Part shown: positions 1 through 8,182 of the stretch, one piece after another | How positions within the stretch are numbered: position 1 is the first letter of the stretch | Layout of the letters: every line of letters starts with the position of its first letter | Virus record (IMG/VR): IMGVR_UViG_3300042691_039422 | Span: 1 to 58,138 of that record | Source: a virus | Direction: 5' to 3' (one strand) | Length of the DNA: 58,138 nucleotides | Made by a program: the position numbers and the translations under genes | Notes under the pieces: generated by a model | What the model saw: the letters and a program-made list of their open reading frames with translations, nothing else | Told to the model about the DNA's origin: nothing | The model's database searches: none

Positions 1-69
1 CCCCCCGACCCGCGACCTTCGTGTTGGTGAAACACCCCTCCCGTATGAAAATCCCGGTACACCCGGTAC
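1..69. repeat. Terminal direct repeat (left copy)
   Basis: Bases 1-69 are identical to 58070-58138. This is either an assembly overlap of a circularly permuted genome or a very short terminal redundancy. It shows the window is a complete phage genome of about 58,069 unique bases. One copy of the dispersed motif (33-42) lies inside it. Confidence 0.95.
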
Positions 70-210
70 ATATTCCACCCCCACCGGTATCACAACCCCT
101 TTCCCCACCGTCCCTTACCCGCTGTACCACTCTTTTCTCTTTTAGAAGAAGAAGAAGAAGATATATATATATATGCGGAGCGAAAGTACGGCACACCCGG
201 TACTGTCCCC
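51..210. other. Iteron-like GGTAC repeats and AT-rich tract; candidate origin
   Basis: Non-coding. It holds tandem CCCGGTACA units at about 53-69, further GGTAT/GTAC elements near 84, 122, 187 and 199, and a purine tract followed by alternating TA at about 145-174. The TA run stands out in a GC-rich genome and could act as an unwinding element. It lies just beyond the end of the primase-helicase gene. A similar arrangement is found at 29377-29494. Origin function is inference only. The region could equally be just the terminator of the primase transcript. Confidence 0.35.
124..160 (-). terminator. Pyrimidine/purine hairpin, probable terminator of the primase transcript
   Basis: A run of CTCTTTTCTCTTTT is followed by TAG and then GAA repeats, so the two halves can pair into an AT-rich hairpin. 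It lies about 60 bases beyond the primase stop codon in the direction of transcription. A closely similar hairpin lies at the convergent end of the two gene arms near 29434-29467. Confidence 0.4.
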
Positions 211-221
211 GCTCCCGGGGA

Positions 222-1667
222 TTACTCCACCTTTCGGGTGGCCCGCAGGACCATGCCCCGCATGCCCCGGCTCCCACCGCTCCCGTTCCGGCTCTTGACC
301 ACGCCCCACATGCCCTGGTCCTCCAGCTTCGTCAGCAGGTTGTGCTCACTCACGCCCTCCGGCTCCCGCCCCCGCAGCTGGTCCCGCACCCAGGCCTTCC
401 ACGCCCGCCGCACGAGCTCGCCCGCCACGAAGCCCTTGGCGGCCTTCTCGAAGCACACCGCCTGGAACGCCGCGACCGGGCTGTTCTCGACCAGGAACGC
501 CTCCTCCATCTCGACGCCCACTTCCGGCTTGGGCCACTTCACTTCGCCCCGCTCCTCGACCTCCTTCGCGACCCGTCTCGCCCCCTCCACCGCCCACCCC
601 ACGATGCCCGCCAGCTCCTCCCGCACCAGCCGGTCCTTCAGCCCGACCTCGGCCCCGCCCTTGTCGAAGCTCTTCCGGATCGGCAGCATCAGCATCTTGT
701 TGGTCAGCCCGCCCCTCTCGTTCTCCAGCTGCGGCACCACGTTGCTCGTCATCACAAGCATCGCACCGCACTTCACGCCCCGCTCCACCTGCCCGAACTT
801 CGGGTTGATCGTGAGCCCATCCTCGCCCACGATCTCCTTGAACAGCCTCGCGACCGTCCTCGCGCTCTCGCCCCGTCCCTTCGTCACTTCCGGCACCCAC
901 AACCCCTGTGCACTGCCCAGCCCGACCGTGCCGTGCTTGTCCGCCAGCGCCTCCATGTTGCTGATCTGCAACGCCCGGCCCATCATCGCCCGCACCACAT
1001 GCTGGATCACGCCCTTCCCGCCGCCCGTCTCACCCTGGATCAGCAGGCACTTCCGCAGCCTCCGCACCGGCATCAGCATGTACCCGAGCGACATCTGCAA
1101 CAGCGGACCCCACTCCGCATCGCCGCAGGCCCACTGCTCCACGCACTTGGCCCACCGCTCCGCCTTCGCGCCCTCCAGATCCTCGTACCGCACCGGCAGG
1201 ACCATCGTGCCGAACCACGTCTCGTCCCTTGTCCACGTCTTGCCCGTCTTCACGTCCAGCACCACGTCCTCGAACGGGATGCACCACGCCGCGTCCGGCT
1301 CCCCTCCCGACCCGTTCTTCCAGCCTGGCACATCGCTGTCCGTCCGGGCCATCGCCTGCACGAACCGCAGCGTGTCCTCCACAAACCCCACACTCGGCGA
1401 CAGCCGGACCTTCCGCTCCCCGTCATCTTCGGTCCGCTTGATCACGACCGCGTCCTTCAGCAGGAGCAGCATCAGGTCCATCGCCTCCACCACCGACAGC
1501 ACACGCCACCGGCTCCCGGCCCAGAGCATCAGCTCGCCGCCTCGCCAGTACACGCCCTGCCGTCCGCTCGGCGTCCGCAACAGCCTCATCACGGCCTCCG
1601 CGGCCTGTCCCGGCTCACGCCGCGTCAACTGCACACCCTCGGCCGCCTTTACAGTCATTTCGCTCAT
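222..1667 (-). CDS. D5-like primase-helicase (SF3 helicase domain)
   Basis: 481 residues. The N-terminal part contains an IPFEDVVLDVKTG stretch (about 130-142) typical of the D5_N region of phage and poxvirus primase-helicases. The helicase domain has the Walker A loop QGETGGGKG (about 211-219) and the sensor-like MTSN motif (about 306-309) with two asparagines nearby. Such proteins form hexameric rings that unwind DNA at the fork. No zinc or TOPRIM primase centre is visible, so priming activity is uncertain. The start at 1667 has GGAG eight bases upstream, and upstream ATG/GTG codons lack this. It is the only minus-strand gene left of the divergent region and continues the minus arm across the map junction. 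Confidence 0.85.
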   Translation of the reverse strand: MSEMTVKAAEGVQLTRREPGQAAEAVMRLLRTPSGRQGVYWRGGELMLWAGSRWRVLSVVEAMDLMLLLLKDAVVIKRTEDDGERKVRLSPSVGFVEDTLRFVQAMARTDSDVPGWKNGSGGEPDAAWCIPFEDVVLDVKTGKTWTRDETWFGTMVLPVRYEDLEGAKAERWAKCVEQWACGDAEWGPLLQMSLGYMLMPVRRLRKCLLIQGETGGGKGVIQHVVRAMMGRALQISNMEALADKHGTVGLGSAQGLWVPEVTKGRGESARTVARLFKEIVGEDGLTINPKFGQVERGVKCGAMLVMTSNVVPQLENERGGLTNKMLMLPIRKSFDKGGAEVGLKDRLVREELAGIVGWAVEGARRVAKEVEERGEVKWPKPEVGVEMEEAFLVENSPVAAFQAVCFEKAAKGFVAGELVRRAWKAWVRDQLRGREPEGVSEHNLLTKLEDQGMWGVVKSRNGSGGSRGMRGMVLRATRKVE

Positions 1668-1795
1668 GTGACACTCCTGCCCTCTTCGGGGCATATCCAT
1701 TCCGTTCTGTTGTGTGGGGTGCCGGCGCTGACGTGACTCATCGGTGCGTGATGGGAGGGGTGACTCGTCCGGCACCACACTCTACCCTTCTCCCG
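1668..1795. promoter_or_regulatory. Divergent intergenic region
   Basis: This is the only place where genes diverge: primase-helicase to the left, the packaging and structural arm to the right. Promoters for both arms are expected here, but I cannot point to a convincing -35/-10 pair. It contains a motif copy (1753-1762) in the full form GTGATGGGAGGGGTGA, a possible operator. The start of the rightward gene is uncertain, so the region may be shorter. Confidence 0.45.
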
Positions 1796-2374
1796 ATGCG
1801 ACATCAAGGCCCGCCGATCATTTCTCTTCCATACGTGCGACTCTACCACGAGTCTACATTCTGCAAAGCGCTGGGCATGTCCACACGCCAATTCCGCGCG
1901 TGGTTACGCACGCTCGGCGTCCCCTCCCTCGAACTCAAGGGCGGCCGCTACATCGAGCACACGACCTTCGCCATCGCGCTCATCTCCTCGCTCCAGATCC
2001 ACGACCCCCCGTGCCACACCACGCCGGGCTCACCCTCCAAGTCCAAGGGCCGGGTCACCCCTCCCACCCTCACGCCGGACCAGGCCGCCATCTCGATCTC
2101 GCAGCTCATGCTCTCCTCCCACCTCACGGAACGCGAGGCCCGCAGCGACATTCTCCGGAAGGCACGCAAGGGGGCCGACGCCCTGGCCCTCATGGCCTAC
2201 ACTGCCGAGAAGAACCGCAAGCGCGGCCAGGACCTCCTGAAGCACCGCATCAAAGAGAACCCCGTCGTCGCCCAGATCCTTCAGGCTGCCACCCATGCTT
2301 CGAGCGACCATCACACCACCCCCTCCCATCCCGACCGAGCCGCAGTCGGAGCTCCTGCACCAGCCCACGCCTGA
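1796..2374 (+). CDS. Helix-turn-helix DNA-binding protein (terminase small subunit candidate)
   Basis: 192 residues from ATG 1796. A GTG at 1712 and an ATG at 1877 are alternatives, and none has a clear ribosome site. Residues about 20-50 read as a helix-turn-helix (FCKALGMSTRQFRAWLRTLG followed by a GGRYIEH wing), like excisionase/MerR or small-terminase DNA-binding folds. A helical segment rich in Arg and Lys (SDILRKARKGADALALMAY) follows. As first gene of the plus arm, two genes before the large terminase, it could be the packaging-site recognition subunit or an early regulator. Its C-terminus overlaps the next gene by 80 bases in another frame and is probably low-constraint. Confidence 0.6.
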   Translation: MRHQGPPIISLPYVRLYHESTFCKALGMSTRQFRAWLRTLGVPSLELKGGRYIEHTTFAIALISSLQIHDPPCHTTPGSPSKSKGRVTPPTLTPDQAAISISQLMLSSHLTEREARSDILRKARKGADALALMAYTAEKNRKRGQDLLKHRIKENPVVAQILQAATHASSDHHTTPSHPDRAAVGAPAPAHA

Positions 2375-2744
2375 CCTGGCCGTCGTGCAGACCTTCTTCT
2401 CGCTCGAAGGTCTCGAAGCCGCTCTCCGTGCCGGGGGCGCCCCCTTCACGCAGACCGACCTGGTCCAGCAGCTCATGCGGCTCTGCAACGACCCGGACCC
2501 CAAGATCCAGCTGGCGGCCATCGCCCGACTCACCGCCTACATTGAAACGTGCCTCAAACTGAACGGTCGCATCGCGACCCTCACCCAACAGGAGAAGACC
2601 AGTGTCTCTGCCACCGCCTCCGTCACCCGCACTGCCAAAACAGTCACTGCCTTCACCCCTCCCGTCCCCGCAGCCCCCATCGACATCGCCCTCCCCGAAG
2701 GAGCCGCCCGTCGCGTTGACCCCCGACCAGAGAAAGAGGGTTGA
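2295..2744 (+). CDS. Helical protein upstream of terminase (second small-subunit candidate)
   Basis: 149 residues. The central part (about 30-105) is a mostly helical domain with a segment DPDPKIQLAAIARLTAYIET, followed by a Thr/Ala-rich tail. I do not recognise a family with certainty. Helical oligomerising proteins of this size in front of the large terminase are often small terminase subunits. It overlaps the preceding gene by 80 bases and the following one by 143 bases. The ATG at 2295 lacks a strong ribosome site, so translation may be coupled. A motif copy (2654-2663) encodes TPPVP in the tail. Confidence 0.55.
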   Translation: MLRATITPPPPIPTEPQSELLHQPTPDLAVVQTFFSLEGLEAALRAGGAPFTQTDLVQQLMRLCNDPDPKIQLAAIARLTAYIETCLKLNGRIATLTQQEKTSVSATASVTRTAKTVTAFTPPVPAAPIDIALPEGAARRVDPRPEKEG

Positions 2745-3051
2745 CACGGCCTGCGACCTCCTGCTCTCCGCGGCTCAGGACCCCTACGGGCTCGGCGTGC
2801 TCCTCGCCCGCTTCCTGCCCGAGGTCGGCATCACCGACCGGGGCGCTCAGCTCGGCACCATCGAGGAGGTCGGCGAACTCGTCATCCCCGAGTACACCGC
2901 CCGGGACGGCCGTCTCCAGCCGTGGGTCCGCGTGCACCTCCAGGAGCTGGTCCGCGGCTCCAACTTCATCGAGCCCCGCATCGCGGCCGCGTTCGTCACC
3001 CGCATCGCCCTCTCCTCCGCCCTCATCACGCTCGCCAAGGCCGGCACTTGA
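2602..3051 (+). CDS. Hypothetical protein between small and large terminase genes
   Basis: 149 residues from GTG 2602, supported by AGGAG seven bases upstream. A TTG at 2716 with AAGGAG upstream is the alternative and would remove a proline/serine-rich N-terminus that overlaps the preceding gene out of frame. The conserved-looking part begins at about residue 40 (TPDQRKRVDTACDLLL) and is helical, with a segment of small residues at the C-terminus. No family recognised. The stop overlaps the TTG start of the large terminase (TTGA), implying coupled translation and a packaging-related role. Confidence 0.55.
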   Translation: MSLPPPPSPALPKQSLPSPLPSPQPPSTSPSPKEPPVALTPDQRKRVDTACDLLLSAAQDPYGLGVLLARFLPEVGITDRGAQLGTIEEVGELVIPEYTARDGRLQPWVRVHLQELVRGSNFIEPRIAAAFVTRIALSSALITLAKAGT

Positions 3052-5003
3052 GTCTCACCCCGATCAAAGCCATCCCCCTCGACTGTCCGCTGCACCCCCT
3101 GCCGCTCGACTATCACGACCTCACGCAGGAGGGTCAGCGGCAGGCCCGGGTCAACGCCGCCCGGCAGTGGTCCCTGGAGGGCACGGCGGCCGAACGCGCT
3201 CGCCGCCTGATCAACTCGCTCAACTTCTTCGACCTGCACTACCTCGCGGACGACGTCGAGTCCCTGCACGAGCCGGGCTTCTACGACATGCCGCCGCTCC
3301 GGACGCCCGCCTACCACTGGGAGATCGCGTCCCACTGGGTCAACCCCCTCTCGATCACGCTGGCCCCCCGCGGCGGCGCCAAGTCCACCTTCATCCGCAA
3401 GGACGTCATCCTCCGGATGGTCTCGATGCCCCGCTACTCGGTCGCGTACGCCACCTCCACAAACGAGAACGCCCTCTATACGGGCCAGCTCGTCAAGGAC
3501 CAGTGCTACGAGAACGGCCGCATCCAGGCCGACTTCGCGCCCGAGTGGGACGCCTCGACCCTCAAGCCCAACCGGGGCGCGAAGTCCACCGGCGTCCAGA
3601 TGTTCTTCCTGAACAACGGCTCGTGGCTCCGGTGCGTCTCGGCCCGCTCCCGCCTCCGCGGTCTGCGTCCCCGCATCTTCAAGCTGGACGACCCCGAGTA
3701 CGACGAGTCCGGCTCGACCTCCATGGACGAGATCCGGGCCTACATGGAGCGACTGCTCTTCTCCATCGCCATGCCGATGACCCTGCGTGCGAACACCTTC
3801 CTGCACTGGGTCGGCACCTTCGTCTCCAAGCGGCACTACCTCTGGCAGGCCATGGACACGGTCAACACGCCCGAAGGCCCCCGAGCCGTCGACCCCCGCT
3901 TCGACCTCTGGTCCCGCCTCCACATCCGCGCCTCCTGGGTCGACGAGCAGACCGGCCGTCTCCGCTCCTGCTGGCCCGAGATGTGGCCCGCCGACGAGGA
4001 GGAGAAGGTCCGCCTCAAACTGCCCGAGTCTACCCGCACCATCACCCAGATCCAGAAAATGCTGGGCTCGGCCGTCTACAACAAGGAAATGCTGGGCCTC
4101 CCCGGCACCTCCGACCAGCTCCTCTTCAAGCTCGACGCCGACACGAAGGGCACGCACGCCTGGTGGCTCGAAGAGGCCGACGAGATCTTCAACGACCAGC
4201 CCCTTCTCTCCCGGGCGAAGATCTGCTTCCGGGACCACGACAAGCCCGACGTCGTCCACCGCCTCTCCGTCATGGACTTCCTGGCCCAGTCCAAGCTCTT
4301 CATGACCGTCGACAGCGCCTTCACGGAGACCGCGACCTCGGACCGCCGGGTCTCGCACCTCATGGCCCTGTACGCCAACAACATCCTCTTCTCGCTCGAC
4401 CTCTGGTCCGACCGGAAGACCGACGGGGAGCTGCTCAACGCCTCGCTCATCCAGGCCGACAAGTGGCGTTGCCCGATCATCTTCGTCGAGGTCGTCCGCG
4501 AGTCGATCAAGCTGTACATCCGCTACCGGTCGGCCGTGCAGACCCGCGTCACGACCAACCTCGGCCTGACGCACACGCCGCTCGTCAAAGACCTCCGGCC
4601 CGGCGCCATGACCAAGACCGCCAAGATCTCCACCATGGACACCCGGTTCGAGTTCGGCCTCGTGAAGCTGCCGCTCTGGCGTCGCGGCCGGCACGGTCCC
4701 TACACCCGCCTCTTCGAGCAGATCGAGTCCTTCAACCCGAGCTCCAACGACGGCGGCCTGGCCAACGACGACGAGATCGACACGCTCTCCATGTCCAGCA
4801 TGGTCATCCGGGGCAAGCACGGCATCCGCCACACCCAGCTGGCCAAGTCCGAGGCCGTGGACGCCCTCGCCCTCCTCCGGCAGGGCAAGCGGCATATCCC
4901 CGGGACCTCCATCCCGCTCGTCAGCGCTTTGCCGCACGACATGATCACGACCGACCTGCTCGGTCCCTTCCCCGACGCCCCCGACCAGGAGTCCGTCATT
5001 TGA
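3048..5003 (+). CDS. terL: Terminase large subunit
   Basis: 651 residues from a TTG start overlapping the previous stop as TTGA. The ATPase domain has a phage-type Walker A, LAPRGGAKST (about 105-114), and a Walker B, IFKLDDPE (about 210-217). The nuclease domain has the first acidic residue in TVDSAFTE (about 420-427), and a downstream EAVDALALL supplies a likely later acidic residue. The enzyme pumps DNA into the prohead and cuts it at packaging start and end. In-frame ATG codons are far downstream and would remove essential sequence, so TTG is preferred. AAGG lies seven bases upstream. The following gene uses the same TTGA arrangement. Confidence 0.9.
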   Translation: MSLTPIKAIPLDCPLHPLPLDYHDLTQEGQRQARVNAARQWSLEGTAAERARRLINSLNFFDLHYLADDVESLHEPGFYDMPPLRTPAYHWEIASHWVNPLSITLAPRGGAKSTFIRKDVILRMVSMPRYSVAYATSTNENALYTGQLVKDQCYENGRIQADFAPEWDASTLKPNRGAKSTGVQMFFLNNGSWLRCVSARSRLRGLRPRIFKLDDPEYDESGSTSMDEIRAYMERLLFSIAMPMTLRANTFLHWVGTFVSKRHYLWQAMDTVNTPEGPRAVDPRFDLWSRLHIRASWVDEQTGRLRSCWPEMWPADEEEKVRLKLPESTRTITQIQKMLGSAVYNKEMLGLPGTSDQLLFKLDADTKGTHAWWLEEADEIFNDQPLLSRAKICFRDHDKPDVVHRLSVMDFLAQSKLFMTVDSAFTETATSDRRVSHLMALYANNILFSLDLWSDRKTDGELLNASLIQADKWRCPIIFVEVVRESIKLYIRYRSAVQTRVTTNLGLTHTPLVKDLRPGAMTKTAKISTMDTRFEFGLVKLPLWRRGRHGPYTRLFEQIESFNPSSNDGGLANDDEIDTLSMSSMVIRGKHGIRHTQLAKSEAVDALALLRQGKRHIPGTSIPLVSALPHDMITTDLLGPFPDAPDQESVI

Positions 5004-5287
5004 GCACCGAAGTCCCGTCCAACTTCCTCGCCGGTTCCCACGTCGTCGTACCCCTCACGTTCTTCAAGGAGCTGCTGGCCTGCTACTACGGCACCGGCCC
5101 CCGCTTCGGCGAGTCCCGCACTCCCACCCCTCCCGTCACGCCCGCTCCAAGCCCGGTTGTTGAGATGGGAGGGGTGTCCCCTACAGTCCCCGTGCCTGTG
5201 AGCTCCATGCGGTTGACGCCGATGGGGGCTGCACGACCGAAGGAACCCGTCCATGAGCCACGCATTAAGCAAGCTGCCGAAAAGTGA
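5000..5287 (+). CDS. Small protein between terminase and portal
   Basis: 95 residues from TTG 5000, which overlaps the terminase stop as TTGA and has AGGAG eight bases upstream. The N-terminal third is hydrophobic and aromatic (VVVPLTFFKELLACYYG), and the rest is Pro/Val-rich and probably flexible. It carries two motif copies: 5125-5134 gives TPPV and 5167-5176 gives MGGV. The 3' end overlaps the portal start by 35 bases. No family recognised. Its position suggests a packaging or portal accessory protein. Confidence 0.55.
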   Translation: MSTEVPSNFLAGSHVVVPLTFFKELLACYYGTGPRFGESRTPTPPVTPAPSPVVEMGGVSPTVPVPVSSMRLTPMGAARPKEPVHEPRIKQAAEK

Positions 5288-7241
5288 CCAGACGCTGGCG
5301 ACCATCCTTCGGATGCACAGCGCCCGCTGCATGACCCACTACTCGTGGCGGCGCGTGAACTGGCTCCTTGCCTACTACTACCTGTCGGGCTACCGCACCT
5401 TCGACCTGTACGACCCGCAGACCGGTCGCATCGAGGCCCGTCACGTCGGGTCGGACGGCAACGTCGAGTACCACTCGGAGGAGCTGCTGTACGCCATCAA
5501 CCAGCTGGCCTCCCGCCTCCAGGGCCTGGACATGCGGCCCTCGGTCGTCGCCCAGGGCAGCACCCTCGGCGCCATGCGGGACCGGGCCGTCCTCCAGATC
5601 ACGGCCGACTCCCTCTTCCTCCAGGACGAGCTGGACCGTAACGTCCGCGACTTCTCGTGGCTCTTCACGTGCCTCGGCTTCGCGGGCATCACCGCCGAGA
5701 TCGAGGACCACCCCGCGATGGGCCTGACGGCCGAACTCGAAGTGATCCACCCCAAGGAGATCATGCCGTGGCCCCTGCTCGGCGAGGACCCGACGAAGCT
5801 GTCGGGCATCATGCGGGAGCGCGTCATCTCCATGGAGCACCTGTACGAGGTCTTCGGGAAGAACAAGATCGCGGGCAAGAAGGACAACGAGCTGGAGTGG
5901 TTCGTCCTCGAACACGGCCAGTCGCTGCCCGCGATCGACACGTACTACTCCGGCAACGTCTCGGGCATGGCCAACTCGCACCTGTCGGCGAACACGCACC
6001 CCCGCGACGGCGCCGAGTTCGTGAAGGTCCGCGAGCTCTGGACGTTCGGTCCGGGCCGCACCGTCGCCGACTACGTGATCGCCTCGGGCGACTGCATCCT
6101 GTCCCGCCAGGACCTCCGGGCCCAGCAGGTGCACTGTCCGATCGGATTCGCCCGCTTCATGGACAACGGCACCTTCCACGGGGCCGGTCTCTTCGACGTT
6201 ATGTTCCACTCGCACCGCCAGCTCGAAAAGCTGAGCAAGCGGCTCTTCCAGAACGTGCACGACACCGAACGGTTCGGCCTGCTGGTCATGCCTTCGGGAC
6301 AGATCCCGCAGGAGAACGTGCTCCGACCCGTCGGCGACAGCCTGAAGGTCCTCTTCTACGAGCCGGACGCCATCTCCGAGGGCTTCAAGCCGTTCGCCAT
6401 CACGCCGACGAACACGGGCGAGATTCCGGGCCGGACCGCCGCGTTCGCCCGCGAGGCCATGAACCGCGTGAACCCCATCCGGGACCTGATCGAGGAAAAG
6501 GGGCGCGTCGACTCAGCCTCCGGCCTCTCATTCCTCCAGGAACAGATCAACCAGGCGCTCACGAACCCGACGGGAGGGGTGCGGGACGCCTTCTCCGCCA
6601 TGTACAAGGCCGGGTGTGCCCGCGGGCTCCTGCTCTACACGACCACGAAGCGGCCCATTCCCGTCCAGAACCTCAGTCTGGAGATGGCCGGAGCCGTGAT
6701 CAACCACGAAAACGGCACACTTCAGTTCTCGGAGAACCCGCTGCCCGACATCAGCCGCCTCCAGGTGACGATTCGGGCGCTCACGCCGAAGTCTCCGGCC
6801 GCGATCAAGGCCGAACTTTACGAACTCTGGAAGAACGGCATCGAGCAGGACCCGCTGGCCTTCCGGCTGGCGTGCCTGCGGGCCGGTGTGGACATCCCGC
6901 TCTGGCTCGAAGAGGAGAAGGGCGCCTACGAGATGGCCGTCCTGTCGATTCTGACGCTCTTCGGCAACGGGGAGGAGCCGGGCGAGCTCGTCCTCACGCC
7001 CACGACCACGCGGCCGGACGTCGTGGCCCGCGTCCTCTCCGGATTCATGTGCTCGCCGATCATGCAGAAGGCCTCGCCCTCCGTGGTCGACGCGTTCTCG
7101 GCGTTCCGGTTCACGCTCATGCAGTACATGGGTCCGACCCTGCCGGGAAATCTGCCGAACCCCGAAGATCTTGCTATGCTTTCTCAACAGCAACAGCCCG
7201 GTGCGTCACCGGCGCAATCGAGTAACCGGAGTCCCCAATGA
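5253..7241 (+). CDS. Portal protein
   Basis: 662 residues. The protein follows the large terminase and precedes scaffold and capsid genes, the standard place for the dodecameric portal that forms the DNA channel at one vertex. The size fits podovirus-type portals. Visible features are an N-terminal helical/aromatic region, a middle LIEEKGRVDSASGLSFLQEQ segment reminiscent of portal stem/clip regions, and a Gln/Pro-rich C-terminus. AAGGA lies upstream of the ATG. A motif copy at 6572 encodes TGGV inside NPTGGVRDAF. The stop overlaps the next start (ATGA). The assignment rests mainly on position and size. Confidence 0.75.
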   Translation: MSHALSKLPKSDQTLATILRMHSARCMTHYSWRRVNWLLAYYYLSGYRTFDLYDPQTGRIEARHVGSDGNVEYHSEELLYAINQLASRLQGLDMRPSVVAQGSTLGAMRDRAVLQITADSLFLQDELDRNVRDFSWLFTCLGFAGITAEIEDHPAMGLTAELEVIHPKEIMPWPLLGEDPTKLSGIMRERVISMEHLYEVFGKNKIAGKKDNELEWFVLEHGQSLPAIDTYYSGNVSGMANSHLSANTHPRDGAEFVKVRELWTFGPGRTVADYVIASGDCILSRQDLRAQQVHCPIGFARFMDNGTFHGAGLFDVMFHSHRQLEKLSKRLFQNVHDTERFGLLVMPSGQIPQENVLRPVGDSLKVLFYEPDAISEGFKPFAITPTNTGEIPGRTAAFAREAMNRVNPIRDLIEEKGRVDSASGLSFLQEQINQALTNPTGGVRDAFSAMYKAGCARGLLLYTTTKRPIPVQNLSLEMAGAVINHENGTLQFSENPLPDISRLQVTIRALTPKSPAAIKAELYELWKNGIEQDPLAFRLACLRAGVDIPLWLEEEKGAYEMAVLSILTLFGNGEEPGELVLTPTTTRPDVVARVLSGFMCSPIMQKASPSVVDAFSAFRFTLMQYMGPTLPGNLPNPEDLAMLSQQQQPGASPAQSSNRSPQ

Positions 7242-8137
7242 AGTTCAACCGCCATCCTCTCCTCTCACCCGACGACGCAGGCGCCGCCGGAGCCAAGAGC
7301 CCGATCCCGCCCGCACCCGGCAGTGACGCCATCCCGCTTCCGCGTGCCGAGTACGACAAGCTGGTCGCCGCCCGGACCGAACTCGACCAGATCAAGCCCC
7401 GCATCCAGGAAGCCGAGACCATCAAGGGCTCGTTCCAGACGCTCTTCTCGAAGGACGCCAGCCCCGAAGCGAAGGCCAACATCGTCGCGACCCAGATGAA
7501 GGCCGCCGGGTACACCGACGCGGAGATCAAGGCCCACCTGTCGGGCGAACCCGAAGAAGAGCCGGAACAGCCTCGCCGGGGCCGTGATGGGAGGGGTGAA
7601 CCGGACCCCACCGACGACCTTCGCAAGGAAGTGAACGAGATGAGCATGGCGATGCGTCGCCAGGCTCTGGAGTCGGCCAAGGAGGCCCTCGACACGTCGA
7701 TCCAGTCGACGCTCGACGAGGCCTCGGACCTCCAGTCGGCCCTGAAGAAGATGTCGGAAGTGGATGAGGAGGGGGCCGCGACCGCCAAGGAGCTGGTCCC
7801 GACCATTTCGGCCGAAGCCCACTCGGCGGCCATCGCCGCCCTGAAGGCCAAGCGGGAGAAGGGCGTGACCCTGACCCGGGACGAGATGCGGAAGACCGCT
7901 CGCGAGGCGACGGCGGCTACTATCAAGAAGTACCAGCGGATCATCGGGCAAGCGTCCCGCATCGGGAAGGCCCCGCAAATGGATGACTACGCCGAACTGG
8001 CGAAGTCGACGCCGGTGGCGACACCCACGGTCAGGCCGAACGCTCAGCGTGCAGACGTCGAGCGCGATCTGGAAGCGTGGAGCGTCGACAAGCTCTTGCG
8101 TGAAGCGACCAGCCTCGATTCGCCCGGTCGCGTCTAA
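7238..8137 (+). CDS. Scaffold-like protein
   Basis: 299 residues, charged, Ala/Glu/Lys-rich and largely helical, with a proline-rich N-terminus and a predicted coiled-coil middle (about 125-230). This composition and the location between portal and capsid genes match internal scaffolding proteins that guide prohead assembly and are later removed. A motif copy at 7589 is read as DGRGE in an apparently disordered stretch (about 115-122). It is translationally coupled to the portal through an ATGA overlap. No protease domain is visible. Confidence 0.65.
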   Translation: MKFNRHPLLSPDDAGAAGAKSPIPPAPGSDAIPLPRAEYDKLVAARTELDQIKPRIQEAETIKGSFQTLFSKDASPEAKANIVATQMKAAGYTDAEIKAHLSGEPEEEPEQPRRGRDGRGEPDPTDDLRKEVNEMSMAMRRQALESAKEALDTSIQSTLDEASDLQSALKKMSEVDEEGAATAKELVPTISAEAHSAAIAALKAKREKGVTLTRDEMRKTAREATAATIKKYQRIIGQASRIGKAPQMDDYAELAKSTPVATPTVRPNAQRADVERDLEAWSVDKLLREATSLDSPGRV

Positions 8138-8182
8138 CTGAACAACACCGCCCGACGACACCGTCGGTGATGGAGATGAACA

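Noticed and set aside
142-178. GAA/TA repeats as a CRISPR or tandem-repeat locus
   Set aside because: Simple-sequence repeats without spacers. No CRISPR array or cas gene was found anywhere.
21-1736. A 571-residue plus-strand reading frame opposite the primase-helicase
   Set aside because: It is Pro/His/Arg-rich low-complexity sequence with no motifs, explained by the GC-rich antisense of a clear helicase gene.
2741-5287. An 848-residue frame across the terminase gene
   Set aside because: Only its last 95 codons (from TTG 5000) look real. The rest is Arg/Pro-rich shadow of the terminase.
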